From: Agrypnia vestita
Lineage: Eukaryota > Arthropoda > Insecta > Trichoptera > Phryganeidae
Direction: 5' to 3'
Assembly: GCA_016648135.1 (NCBI GenBank)
Contig: JADDOH010002065.1
Coordinates: 1 to 64,000, forward strand
Length of the DNA: 64,000 nucleotides
Below the pieces are notes generated by a model. It was not told the DNA's origin, ran no database searches, and saw only the letters and a program-made list of their open reading frames with translations. Position 1 is the first letter of the stretch, and each line of letters opens with the position of its first letter. Both the position numbers and the translations under genes were made by a program. This document shows, in pieces, positions 8,841 through 20,144 of the stretch.

Positions 8841-10545
8841 AGCGCCGAAGAGAATAGAAGTGCCCTCCTACCTTCTCTTTTCATTATAAAAATAAAAAAT
8901 TCCTTTGATTTTTTTATATATGAGGAGTATAAAAGCAAAAACTTCACTGCTCAAAAAATTTAAATTTTTCTGGAATCTATGAAACCTACATCTTATTAGA
9001 ATTAAGTATTTAAAAACAATTTCCACCTCAGTTCAATTTTTATATATTGCAAAAGGAGTTTTAAAGTGTATTCATCAATGTTAGGAAGAGAACTCCTGTG
9101 TTAACACTGAATTAGGATGCGTATGTTGTTAAGATGGTTACCATGAGAAAAACCTCTGCTATGGGAAATTTATATCATAAGCACGGTTCTACCGTAATTT
9201 TTGAGGCAAGGCCTTGAATAATGCTACTTATTACACGTTATCAACTTGTTCTTTGTATTATTAGGGTGGGTCACCGTTGTATAAATAAAATATTTTTCTG
9301 ATATCTATCTGGCACATCAAGAAAAGGATAGCAAATGTTTTTTTTAGTCCAAGGATAATATTTAATTAGATTGAGATATTCATTATTTCAGAGGTAAGTT
9401 TGTAGAACTCCATAATCACACACATGGAAATAAAAAAAAAAAAATTTTAACTCAACCTTTTTAATTTTCTGAAACGCGTTTCGCCTTATGAGTGCATTAT
9501 CGATCTTAATATTTTACATTCATTAACTGGAATTTATATTAAAAGTATTATAAAGAGATGCTATATAATTTTAAGAATGAATTATTTTTGTATTTCTACA
9601 CGATTCTAAGAAACAATTCTGTTGAAACACTAATGATAATTTTCAAACGCGAGGATTCCAGACAGCATTATTCTTAATAACAAATATGTTTGAGCACTAA
9701 TGATAATTTTTCAAATGCGGGGATCCCAAATTTGCGTCTCAGATGCTGTTCTTTAGCTGTCATCAAATCAGAATTGGCCTTTTATCGAATTGCTTCGAGA
9801 ATAAAATATCTTGGCGTTGCATATTTATATTATTATTATAATAATACTTCAAATTCAAACTACGCGAAAATCCTTTAACCACGTATATATTGGACAGTAG
9901 GGATGGAAGCTCTTGACCGCATGGATTTGTTCAATTTTTACCACGACAATGTTACAACAATTTCATACCGATAATGTATGAAGAAAGTAACGTTTACTGA
10001 TTGGAACCGTAACGTGAATTTACCTCGAAAAAAAATCGAATAATCGTTATCAATCCGGAGGCAGTTAAACTTAGCAGAATTTAATAGCGATCCACACTTG
10101 TCATTTTGAGAACCTAATCCATATATCAACGGAGTATAGTCAGTACTTTAAAATAACCTGTCGAAAAAATGAATTACTACGATTATTTTTATTTATGTCT
10201 TTATTTATAACAGAATATTTTTAAAACACGCAGAATCAAGAAGTTTCGGAGCGATTTTCAGGAATATTAATCTCATGGTTTTGTGTAAAATTCGTGTGTT
10301 TGTGTCACGTTTACCTACAGTTTACCAGAAAGGATGAATATAATATTATCGCTTTTTTGCCCTGTGAAGGTACGTACCAACCAGATAATTTTTAAAATCA
10401 AATCTTCATTTAATTTAATTTCATTGCCGATAAATCGGCGTTTATTGAACAAAATACATTCAATTGCTTTATACGTACGCAAATAGTACATATAAAAACA
10501 GGATAAAATGTAGCAATCCTCGGGACCATTACCTACATTTCTAGA
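8841..10545. other. Non-coding stretch with a short direct repeat
   Basis: AT-rich, no gene. A block of about 34 bases beginning CACTAATGATAATTTT occurs at about 9629 and again at about 9694, differing at a few positions. A palindromic GAAACGCGTTTC lies at about 9471. Nothing else is identifiable. Confidence 0.45.
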
Positions 10546-10547
10546 TA

Positions 10548-10865
10548 TACAGGGTGTCCCAGAGGTCGACGTCAAGCCAAAATCGGGTGATAGGCCAAGT
10601 CATAATAGTTATCAGATAAATATTTAAAAAAATCTAAGTTATGGTTGTAAAAATTATAAGCATTTAAAATAAATCAAAAAAATCTACACCCTGTGACGGT
10701 CTTTTCAGTACTATTGCTAGATCCTTACTTTTCATAATTTTTACGGTGTATATTTTTTCGATTTTTTTAAATGCTTGTAATTTTTAAAACACATCACTTT
10801 TTTTAATATTCTTCTGATAACTATTATGACTTAATCTATCATCCAATTCCGGCATGACGTCGACT
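10548..10865. mobile_element. Foldback element, right tip lost
   Basis: The left arm (tip TACAGGGTGTCCCAGAGG, about 10550-10700) is an imperfect inverted copy of the right part (about 10738-10865, ending CCGGCATGACGTCGACTTAA). The right arm lacks the ACAGGGT tip and passes straight into a member of the other foldback family (the TCTCACAGAGACGAA family). No coding capacity. Confidence 0.6.
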
Positions 10866-11269
10866 TAAGCCGACACTTTGACGACACTTAAGCCAACCGT
10901 ACGATAAGTCGTAATTCCTATGTACACCCATAAAGACTTCTATACCTACTCTCCCTTAATAAATAAATTTACAGTTTCGTCTCTGTGAGACATCTATAAT
11001 ATACATTAAAAGTTAATTGTTTTTTTAATTATAATCATATTTAACTTATTATGACTTAACCTATCATCCAATTCCGGCATGCGTCGACTTAAGCCGACAC
11101 TTTGACGACACTTAAGCCAACCGTACGATAAGTCGTAAGTCCTATGTACACCCATAAAGACTTCTATAACTACTCTCCCTTAATAAATAAATTTACAGTT
11201 TCGTCTCTGTGAGACATCTATAATATACATTAAAAGTTAATTGTTTTTTTAATTATAATCATATTTAAC
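10823..11269. repeat. Tandem duplication of about 224 bp
   Basis: Bases 10823-11045 are repeated at 11048-11269 with only a few substitutions and small indels (for example GGCATGACG versus GGCATGCG). The unit includes the right end of the foldback element at 10548-10865 plus a minus-strand arm of the TCTCACAGAGACGAA foldback family, so the duplication came after that junction formed. Confidence 0.85.
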
Positions 11270-11859
11270 ATATAAGATGAATCGATTAGAAATATATAGA
11301 GATCAAAACAAACTATCGAAAAATATTCAATTACCACCAAGGTATGAACTTGGAACCTTTATAATCCGGGAAATCGCGATTATCTAATTCTCTATTTTGG
11401 CCATTTAAGGTTACGAAAAAATCGAGGAATGTATTAGACTTCTGTGAAATATCTGTTTAAACATCTATCAACGTTATATTATGTAACGAATCCAAAACCC
11501 TTATTTGCACTAGGTAGATTATTTATTTAATATTTCTTCAATGCAAAGATTTTTTCTATATATATTTAATATATTTTAATTATTCTCGCTATTTTCAAAC
11601 TAAGCCAAAGCCCATGTACTATGAGAACAGAACTTCCCGAGATGGCCAATAGTTGGTTTCAAACTCTCAAAGCATGTCTGGGCTTCTCGGCTACTCAATA
11701 CACAAGCCAGAAGAACACATTCAAGTCCCAATACATTAGAAGTCTGTCCCATTTATTACGCCACACATCTTTGAAATCCACTAAATCAATTTAGTAACAA
11801 ATGGAGCATTAAACAAAATAATTTCAACAGCCATAAAACACAAGCGTAAGCCCTGTCTC

Positions 11860-12080
11860 TACGTTTCCCTGTCTTGTGGGGACATACTTCTCTCCGGAAT
11901 CCTCCGCGATTCCACAACACGTTGGGTTATATCGCGGGGAGATTATTTTCAGGACAATAAAACATAAAACGTCAATATTAGCAATAATTTAAAGTTTGGG
12001 CGTCTTCTGGGCGTCTGGGCGGGGGAGGGCGGGGAAGATTCGCTACCCTGAACAGGGACAAAGGGCGTACTAAAATCTGA
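11860..12080. promoter_or_regulatory. GC-richer island, candidate regulatory or conserved non-coding block
   Basis: GC-rich stretches (TGGGCGGGGGAGGGCGGGG at about 12014-12033) flank a segment with AATAAAACATAAAACG, which has Hox/Caudal-like words. No repeat similarity and no frame. The function is inferred from composition only. Confidence 0.22.
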
Positions 12081-12440
12081 CTCAACTAGGAGTGACATAA
12101 TTTGATTTTATACCTTGTTAACCCTTTGTACCTAATATGTACGCATTCGCACACCTTTAGTTTAATAAATTTTATTAAAAATATTCTTGGAAGATTAACA
12201 CTGCAGAAATATATGAGATAATTCGATCCATAAAATATAATTAATTAGGCACTCACACAATTATATTTTATTATTTTTTAACAAAGAGTCTGTCAACGAG
12301 TCCTTCTTGACCCTGATAAGTAATTTTATTGTGACATTGCGAGTACAAATCAAAAATATTTATACAAATTATGAAGATAACATTAACTTTTGATTGTAAA
12401 TATTTTTTAATATAATTCAAAACTTGTGCATACATAAATA

Positions 12441-12975
12441 AACAGGGTTATTTGGAAAACATTAATAACCTCGCAGGACTATATTCCTGCCTTGATTATG
12501 AGTCGAAAATGTTAAAGCTATCGTGACCTTATATCAATAGTTATGGAGATATGCGACATCAAAGTTTGCATTTTTTTCAATATTTCTGACTTTTTTTTAA
12601 TTGGTTGGACTATCGTTACAGCAACTTATATCGATTACGAAAAATTCATTCGTTTGAATAGTTAAATAAAATGATAAAAACCTTGAAAATTTTCCAATTG
12701 GAATGTTTTCCAATTGGAAGTCGAAGGTTTATTATTATTTTATTTGACTTGTATTAAAGTAAATGAATTTTTCATATTCGATATAAGTTACTGTAATGAT
12801 AGTCCAACGTTTTACAAAAAATAAGTCAGAAATATTGAAAGAAAAATGCAAACTTTGATGTCGCATATCTCCATAACTATTGATATTATATCATAATAGA
12901 TTGGACATTTTCGGCTTATAATCAAGATAGGAATATAGTCCTGCTAGGTTATGTATGTTTTCCAAATAATCATGT
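12441..12975. mobile_element. Foldback element of about 535 bp
   Basis: The left arm (from ACAGGGTTATTTGGAAAACA) and right arm (to TGTTTTCCAAATAATCATGT) are inverted copies of about 260 bp meeting at about 12705-12715, where CAATTGGAATG and CCAATTGGAAG form the loop region. Shared internal words include GACATCAAAGTTTGCATTTT and its complement. No open frame. The same core occurs at 55152-55702, and the right arm alone at 31925-32050. Confidence 0.85.
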
Positions 12976-13809
12976 ATATTCCTGCACTAAAATAATATAT
13001 ACCATTTTTTAAAACTACCTAGAATGTACCAATTTTCACAATACATATTTTCAAGTTTTGAACATCAATTTTTCGATATTTTCGAGATTTGGCACTATTT
13101 CTAAATGGCAATCTCATTACATTTCTTTTCTACCACTCTCACGCTTTGTTGATTTTCAATATTTTTAACAATAAATATTAAATGCAGCACCCCTTTAGTA
13201 TGTGACAGGTAGAAGGATTGATACTACAGGATGTCTTTTTAGTGGTATAGAACTTTAAAATGAAATAAAATATATAAAAATCGTGGTATTGTATGTGGTA
13301 TTGGACACATAATTTTATTCCAAAATTTTTAAAATAAATTTGTACAATTAGCAACGTTTTTCTGGCGTACGTCTATTAATAGTGAAATGGAAAAACAAAC
13401 TGAGCATAAATCAACTGTCAAATTGGCTATCGATGGAAAAAGTGTTGCCAATTGGAAAAACAAACCTCTAAAAACACCCCTTATTTAAACACTAATTACA
13501 TAAAATTCTCTTTCCAATAAAGTCAATACCACGGCCTATCACTTTAAAGCTTTATATCGCTATAAAAAACACCATTAGATTCCTGCAAAATCATTTTGAT
13601 TTCAAAACGATTTTGAGAGCGACTAGTACCTATTCCGGTATCAGTATAAGTAAAAATAAAGTACAAAATAAAAATAACAGAATATAGAAATGCACAAAAT
13701 GATGTTTTTGTGTCAAAATATTGCATATAGGAATATAATAGTGTATATGTTGGGCATCGTACGAAGAATATAGAAATAGAATCATGTACGAGAGCAAAGA
13801 AGAGTAGTT

Positions 13810-13912
13810 GACATAGACGCTGAGAAAATAAAATGGTAATGTGTAGACCACGTCGTTGAACGAATGCAGATATCCTATGGTACCCGAGGGGAATCAAGAG
13901 GACGACAGGTTG
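13810..13912 (+). pseudogene. LINE reverse transcriptase C-terminal scrap
   Basis: A degraded frame reads DAEKIKW, a stop, then CVDHVVERMQ, followed by GTRGESRGRQ. It matches the K-W-x-GHVxR..GxRGRGRQ pattern of LINE C-termini. Only about 30 residues remain. Confidence 0.4.
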
Positions 13913-14545
13913 TATGTTGGACTGCCCTGAACTGATTCAGATGGTCTCGTATAATATACCAAGACAAACAAGACATTACGAAGTGTTCTTTGTGGGGATC
14001 TACAGGAATAAGTATGCCTTAAATTCAGCGTTAACACGCATGCACACCTTGGAAACAAATTCTCGAAATTCGTAGACATGTTTGTTGTAGGAGCATACCC
14101 GAATTAAAGAATTATTAAGACTTTTAATATGCCAGCAATTGAATGGACGAAATACATTTATTTTTTTGCTCATGATTTACATATATTTATTTTAAAGTGT
14201 CCTAATAATTGTTCATTTTCCTTTTAAATATGCTTTAATTCTATATTTTAAATTTATTTATTTTGGTTTATTTTATCTTCTTATGTTATTTATCTGGTAT
14301 ATTTGTTTAAATATCTTTGTTTTACTTAATTTTTAATTTATTAAAGATTAATAATTATTACTGTTTGCTTTTGTACTAATCATATATAGGTATCTGATAC
14401 ATTTCTCTAAAATATGTTTTATTTCCATTATTTTTTTAATTATTTACTTTAGAACGTGTTTTGTGTTAGGTACATAAAAATCCTTGAAACTATATTGTAC
14501 TGTAAAAGCCCACTAGGACGTAGATTAATAAATAAAATAAATAAA
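13913..14545 (+). mobile_element. LINE 3' end with ORF2 C-terminus and AT-rich tail
   Basis: A frame gives LDCPELIQMVSYNIPRQTRH, the end region of a non-LTR retrotransposon polyprotein with the CPELL..V.fxIPR pattern. It runs to a stop near 14070 after a -1 frameshift. The conserved terminal part (SKFVDMF) lies in the neighbouring frame. An AT-rich 3' region follows and ends in an AATAAATAAAATAAATAAA-like tail at about 14528-14545. The palm domain is absent, so this is a dead-on-arrival 5' truncation. Confidence 0.6.
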
Positions 14546-15125
14546 GATAAGCGACTTAAAACCTTGCATTATTTTTTCAATATTTGTGACTGATTTTCTG
14601 GTAAAGCGTTGTTTATTGAATATTAAACATTCATCATTTTTCATACAAGTTTTATAAAATAATTAAAACCTTGCAGAAATTTGGTAAAGATTTTTTTTTT
14701 ATATTTTATTCAAATTTATTTTTATCCATAGCACTATTTTATGCTTATCCACCAATCCACCGTAATATTTTATACTTTAGACTATATACTATCCACTATA
14801 CTATTTAATACTACTTATCACTTTACTATTTTTTGTAGGCTACAGTGGGTAGTCACATTGCATTTAACCCGTGTAATGAGCCTTGCTATAATATTTTGAC
14901 GACGTTACGTATTCAAATTGTTAATGCTTTGTTTTCTGTGATTATTATGTGTTGAAAATGGGCGCATTCTAAATAGTTACTTAATTAGATTATTTTAATG
15001 AACCTCAACTGCAGTGTGTAATTTTATTTTATTATAAACTGATCGTCTATCGTTAATGCATCTACTAATATGTTTTTTATAATAAAAAAAATATATTTAC
15101 TTTTTCAAATTCACTTTGTTGAGTA
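14546..15125. other. AT-rich non-coding stretch
   Basis: No gene or repeat recognised. It contains short TACTATC-like near-repeats at about 14760-14830. Confidence 0.5.
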
Positions 15126-15129
15126 CATT

Positions 15130-15240
15130 CATTGTCCTGAAAAAGGGAACGTCGCTCCCGAAACATGTTGAATTTTTAAAACAAAATTTAAAATTTATTA
15201 AAATAAATTTTTAATTATTTTATATATAAAATATATTTGT
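15130..15240 (+). mobile_element. Penelope-like element 3' end remnant
   Basis: The motif CCTGAAAAAGGGAAC..GCTCCCGAAACATG has the same layout as at 8190. The stem here is GGGA (15145-15148) with TCCC (15156-15159) around a 7-base loop, followed by GAAACATGTT and an AAATTTAAAA-rich tail. The plus frame IVLKKGTSLPKHVEFLKQN continues to a stop, so the motif may also be the end of a coding region. Confidence 0.5.
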
Positions 15241-15299
15241 TTCATTCTTTCATATGAACTCGCGTAAGAGATCGTCTGACTATCTTAAAAATAAAAAAT

Positions 15300-15765
15300 G
15301 TACGTTTCAGGTGCTGCTCGCAACAAAGAAACCCCCGCCACCCCGCCACCCCAAAACCCCACCCTCGCCGCCACCGAGGTGCTCCGGGAGGTAGCGCCCC
15401 ACCCCCGATAATCTAAGTAACACATAAATATGATCAAGTGCCTCTGTAAAGCCCGGCTTTGCTAAAAGTTCCGAGGAAGAGGACGGAGGCTGTGGGTGGC
15501 AAGGGTGGCGGTGGGGGCTGAAGGAGAGGGGTGAGGGGAGTTTCTAAGAAACAACGTCTTTTATATAGTGAAACTTGCGCGATTTATCTGCATACTTGCG
15601 CCCGTAATTGATAGATTTTTGTTGTGGGGCAAAATTGATTTTACAGGGAATATATTTACAATACATATTATGATAATACGGCCGTGAAAAGGTCGCTGTG
15701 GGGTGGAATTTTAGAGGGCACTTATTGTAAAATATCATCGCAATAAAACGGGTAAGCGCTTGTTA
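15300..15765 (+). other. GC-rich island with a candidate terminal exon
   Basis: An acceptor-like GTACGTTTCAG ends at 15310. After it, a frame starting at base 15313 encodes 32 residues (AARNKETPATPPPQNPTLAA then TEVLREVAPHPR) before TAA at 15409-15411. All three frames are proline-rich because the DNA is C-rich, so coding is uncertain. Further on are GC-rich purine runs (15470-15540) and a segment with GCAATAAAACGGG, which could be regulatory. No family is recognised. Confidence 0.2.
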
Positions 15766-15981
15766 GGATTATTGAGTTACATTTTGCGATATTTCGCATA
15801 TTTAATTTGTAGCACTGATAATTAATTATATTATAAATAAAATTAAATGTTAATTATACACGGAAAATCTGTTTGAAGCAGCAAAATCTCAACAAACAGT
15901 ATTCAACGCCGTCGTAGGAAGTTCTAAGTCAACTCGAGTATTTTCAACTCGCCACCTCATTTCATAATAAGATATGATATT

Positions 15982-16318
15982 ATAAAAATTCGTTTAGTTT
16001 GTTAAAAGTAAGACAAGTTATTGTATTTTAGATTCACAATGTTATACGATTTTCCAATATTTTTTTATTTATTTGCGAAAAGAAATATTACAATGATTTT
16101 TAAAAAATAAATTATACCTATATTATCACATTCTAAACATTCCATTCAAACATAAAAATTCGTTTAGTTTGTTAAAAGTAAGACAAGTTATTGTATTTTA
16201 GATTCACAATGTTATACGATTTTCCAATATTTTTTTATTTATTTATTTATTTGACAAAAGAAATATTACAACGATTTTTAAAATATAAATTATACCTATA
16301 TTATCACATTCTAACGTT
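15982..16318. repeat. Tandem duplication, unit 170 bp
   Basis: Bases 15982-16139 (from ATAAAAATTCGTTTAG) recur at 16152-16318 with few changes. The main difference is an expansion of TTTA units at about 16235-16252 in the second copy. Non-coding. Confidence 0.85.
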
Positions 16319-17480
16319 CCCCATAATATGAGCCGATAGCTCGAGTTTATGGGAAGAGTTTAAAAGTAGAAGTTTTTATTAAACAAAAACCATTTAGGAG
16401 TAGTTTTTTTATTATACAGAAACCATTTGAATCATATAGGCAATGTTGAAATAAATCGCTATCAAAATTCAAGGATTTGACTTCCTTCTTAATCTGATTT
16501 TGGAATGTTTTTTCTTTAAATTTATGTTGTGACAGCAATGTATTGTATCATTTAACTCCCAATAATTCGATCATGTGGAGAAAATTTATTTGAATGTGTT
16601 GAAACTCGCTTTTATTAAATAATTTGTGCTGACTAGGTTGATGTATGTTTTTTTTATTCCTACAAACATCAATTTTCGTCTGCGTTTTTCTGTGAAATAT
16701 GAGAAAATCCGAAATGAATACATCCAAGATCCTATCATAGGCGAAACCGGGTAGTTAAATTATTATTTGATAAAACAGTGCATTTAGATAAGTCAAGTAC
16801 GTAATAAAATACCCAAAAAATGAATCAAAAAATATGGTAATCGCTTGGACTCGTTCCCGGAACATACTTTTTCCGGGAGACTTATTAACTCAATTAAGCT
16901 AATTAACGTAATTAATCTATAATAAGCATACAGAAAATTATCAAACGTTGTATATAAGATAATAACAACGATATATTTATCTGTTGTGTGACGGCTATGT
17001 ATTTATCTGGTGAGGGCTATATTTTTCCTGGTAGTCTTTCTATGTGATGTATTTTGATTCTAGGTATGTTTGTTCTAAAAAATCACATGCAAGAAAATTA
17101 ATTAAATGTGATTTCATTAAAATTGTAACACTACACCATTGTCAAAATACCAAGTGTTTTAAGAGGGTTCTCTTTAGAGCATTTTAATAAATCGACATAC
17201 TATTCTTCCTCTCTTAATATTTATTAGCCTGTATCAATAACATTACAATACTTGATTTCACTTTAGGAAAAATATATGTTACTTTAACATGACAAAGGAA
17301 AGGAAATGAGACAAATTTTCAATTCCCACGCTGTATATTTTCAATATTAACTGGACCTAAGAACTTTACGCCGTGAAAATAGAACTCACCCGATGGCTGA
17401 AGGTGGGGGGAAAACTTTTGTAGTGTTATGCAAACAAGGCATACCCACTCGTTTATTGAAAATCATGCATACAAATACTT
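16319..17480. other. AT-rich non-coding stretch
   Basis: No gene seen. A short inverted pair TTCCCGGAACA / TTTCCGGGAG lies at about 16855-16880. Otherwise featureless. Confidence 0.45.
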
Positions 17481-17965
17481 AGGGGAGAGGGTGGATGGTT
17501 TGAACACGGGGAGCCTTTGAACAGCCAAAATATTTTGGCCAAATGTTTTTTTCTGATACATTTACTTATTTTTTCTCTAAGGCAACATTATTATCTACAG
17601 CTGTCACTTAAAAAGAGATACCATTTTTAATTCACTTTGCTTGTAGAGGTGATCGTCAGTGCGCGTGCATTTTGGTAAAATAAAAGGAAGGTGTTTAAAG
17701 GACATTTCTAAAATTCTCAGAAGTCCATCTGTTTCCGAAAAAAATTATTTTGTTAACAAATATCTTACGTAGATATACAGGTAAGTAGTGTTATTGAAAA
17801 CTCATTTTCAAAACATATAAATTAAATATTTTTTAAATATGACACCTTGGGGAGGCTTTGAACACAGTTGATGGGGAGCCTTTGAACACTGTTCAAAACC
17901 TCCTTAATATGTTAAAAACCATTTGATAGATTGTATATTGTTATATATAGATCCTTGTCAACATA

Positions 17966-18124
17966 ATGCCTAGAGTATACAATAAGAAAGGTAGCAGAGA
18001 TCAGATTTCGGAAGCTAAAATGCAAAAGACAATGGAAGACGTCTTGGAACGCAAAACGTCTCTACGAATTAATAACATAAAGCATACCGAACGCAATAAC
18101 ATAAAACATACCGCATTATTTTAA
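17966..18124 (+). pseudogene. Pogo-type transposase N-terminus (Pipsqueak HTH remnant)
   Basis: The ATG at 17966 opens a 52-residue frame, MPRVYNKKGSRDQISEAKMQ, which then continues with KTMEDVLERKTSLR. This matches the recalled N-terminus of insect pogo-like transposases with an HTH_psq domain (MPRxYxRKxGSR..., then Ax.d.l..GxxSlr.As). After residue 35 the frame degenerates into a small internal duplication (NNIKHTERNNIKHT) and stops, so the HTH is incomplete. Confidence 0.7.
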
Positions 18125-18211
18125 AGGCTTAAAAACAATCATTTATAGAAAGATTATTCTCAAAAATATGACACAAACCAAATTTTCAATAATACTGAAG
18201 ATAAAATGTAA

Positions 18212-18400
18212 GAAGTATATTTAAGAAGTTCAAGAATGAATTTAGGTCTAACTTATGTTATAGCACGCAAACTTGATTTAGAATATGCACTTAAGCTGGG
18301 AAAGACGATTCCACTTTCATGGCAGCACGATGTATTGGCTGGTATAGAATTGAGGAAAGGTTTTATGGTTCGTCATTTTAAATTAAATTTCCTACTATAA
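18212..18400 (+). pseudogene. Pogo-type transposase fragment (CENP-B-like HTH region)
   Basis: The open frame EVYLRSSRMNLGLTYVIARK, then LDLEYALKL and later AGIELRKGFMVRH, ends at TAA 18398-18400. It resembles the second helix-turn-helix of pogo/Tigger transposases (xYLxxSsxMNyGLTxxxvRkLAyeyA...W..gW..gFmkRh). The codon just before it is a stop, and no DDE domain follows. Confidence 0.65.
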
Positions 18401-18817
18401 TTTTTCTTCGTACAGTATGCGATAAAATTACAATTTTCTGTATTTACATATTTTTGTGATTTTTTTATTTATGTGTTCAATATTAAAATAATTATGATAA
18501 TATCTTTGTCTTCCTCTTCTATTTTATATATTTCTTTTATTTATACTTGAAAAATAATCTACTTTTAAGCGATGTTCAAAACCCCCCCCCGTTTTGTTCA
18601 AATCTACCCCAGGTTAGGGAAGGTTTGAACAAAATTCGACTTGTCATAGAAAGCTGTTAATGTTTTCTAAATGGAATTTTGGGAAATATAAATCCATTTA
18701 AAACTGTCAAGTAAGCTTGTGGCTAGTGTTAGTAATAAAAATAATAAGCGAAATGCTTACAATATAAAAAATATTTTAGAACGATTAAATATTGTTCAAA
18801 CCATCCACCCTCTCCCC

Positions 18818-19530
18818 TACAGTATAGTAGTTTATTGACAATTCAATTATTAACACTTACATTATTTAACAATTTAAAAATTCAAGCGTGTTGATCATAC
18901 GTACTATTGAAGTGAAACTGCTTTACCCAAAAGGTAAAACTGAAATCGAATAAAGTCTCAGCACCGATGATGAATATTCGAAAAGGGAAGGGAAGATTGT
19001 AACAAACACTCGAATATAACGATAGTAAATTGTTGACATCTCTTTCGTGCAAATAGGTCAAATAATGACACGGACGCGCCGCGCCTCGCGATCTGTGCCT
19101 GCGAGAGAGGGAATACCGCCATCGGCAATGTCTCTTTTGCAAGCACAGATTTGAAAGTAACGAATTTTCGTGACAGTGACCTGTAACATATGAATTTACT
19201 ATACAAATGGCCTTCGCACACCACCTATATTATTGATCAATAATATTTATGGTGTGCTAATTATTTTTTTTGTTATTGATCAATAATATTGTGTTTGTAG
19301 AAGAAGAAAAAAAATATTGGAAGCGTTTTATTGGTTAATAATACTGACCGTGCGAGGATGAAAATTATCACTAAAAACCTCTTAATTGACAATTTATACC
19401 CTCTCACTATTATTCGATGCTATTGATCAAAAATTTTAATAGTTTGCGGGTTTAAAAAGTCTCGCTTCAAAATCATCAAACAAATCATTGTGCGGAAAAC
19501 AATTGTCCTAGATAGAACCAAAATAAACTA
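18818..19530. other. Non-coding stretch with repeated TATTGATCAATA palindromes
   Basis: No gene. The word TATTGATCAATAATAT occurs at 19231-19246 and again at about 19276-19291. Degraded forms lie at about 19332 and 19420. The first sits in a near-perfect palindrome of 42 bases (19216-19257). This may be a small mobile element or hairpin. Its identity is unknown. Confidence 0.4.
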
Positions 19531-19535
19531 ACTAG

Positions 19536-19720
19536 TTGACCATCACTCCGTTTCCTCGCGGGGGTAGGCTCAAAAAAATCAATGAGGATCGAACGCCATA
19601 TTCTTATATCTTGGCTTACTACCTTTCGGCTACATTCATACATCTTCTCATGCACGCTCTCTGGTTGTTGAAACTTTTAACAAAGCCATCGGTTTTACTT
19701 GATCGCGCCAGGCATTAAAT
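19536..19720 (-). pseudogene. LINE C-terminus fragment (SAYPSG family)
   Basis: The minus strand reads, with frameshifts, AWRDQVKP..., then FNNQRACMRRCMNVAE, then AYPRGN before the end. It parallels the better-kept copy at 60030-60330 (RRPRKMWHDQINQIL...SAYPSGKW). It is the last part of a non-LTR retrotransposon reverse transcriptase polyprotein. Stops and indels make it non-functional. Confidence 0.5.
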
Positions 19721-19731
19721 AATATATTATT

Positions 19732-20130
19732 ATAGTCTTACAGAGACTAATTTATAAATGAGAAAAATGGATGGAAGTCTCTTATACGATGGCTCAGAGT
19801 TCATAATCTGTATGAGCTGGCTTAAGTGATCACTCCACACAATGCAACGTTCACCAATTCCATCGTAAGAACATCCACACATCATCAAATTTTTTAAAGT
19901 TCTCTATACTATATATGTTCGAATCGAGAACCTTTCATATATTACTATGATCTCTGCTAGAGACATCTGTTGATTTTTTTCTCAGTAACAAGTTAGTATA
20001 CACAGCTTTCGTAACTAGTAATGATACCTCTATATTTTATTTTATTGAGTGGAGTTTTTTTTAGCAATATTTCTTTTAACGTATACATGATATTCTTTCG
20101 AATTATAAAACATATCTAATATGCATCTAC
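19732..20130 (+). mobile_element. Foldback/MITE family member (TCTCACAGAGACGAA family)
   Basis: It starts with GTCTTACAGAGAC and contains GGCTTAAGTGATCAC and CGTTCACCAATTCCA, followed by a tail with GAGTTTTTTTTAGCAATAT. All of these recur in the copies at 20582, 29628, 48060, 51117 and 58380. No coding capacity. Confidence 0.6.
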
Positions 20131-20144
20131 TATGCATACTACGC

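Larger units (their letters stand above)
17482..18817 (+). mobile_element. Internally deleted pogo-type DNA transposon
   Basis: Perfect 25-bp terminal inverted repeats (left 17482-17506 starting GGGGAGAGGGTGGATGGTTT; right 18793-18817) are each bordered by TA, the target duplication of the Tc1/mariner-pogo superfamily. The 1336-bp body holds two short transposase remnants (17966-18124 and 18212-18400). Their order, a Pipsqueak-type HTH and then a CENP-B/Tigger-like HTH, fits pogo. The DDE catalytic core is missing. The word TTTGAACA recurs several times inside the left part. The element is non-autonomous. Confidence 0.85.

Noticed and set aside
13544..13897. A 117-codon hydrophobic minus-strand frame
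   Set aside because: Phe/Tyr/Leu-rich composition is what AT-rich DNA gives; no domain, and part overlaps a LINE scrap on the plus strand.
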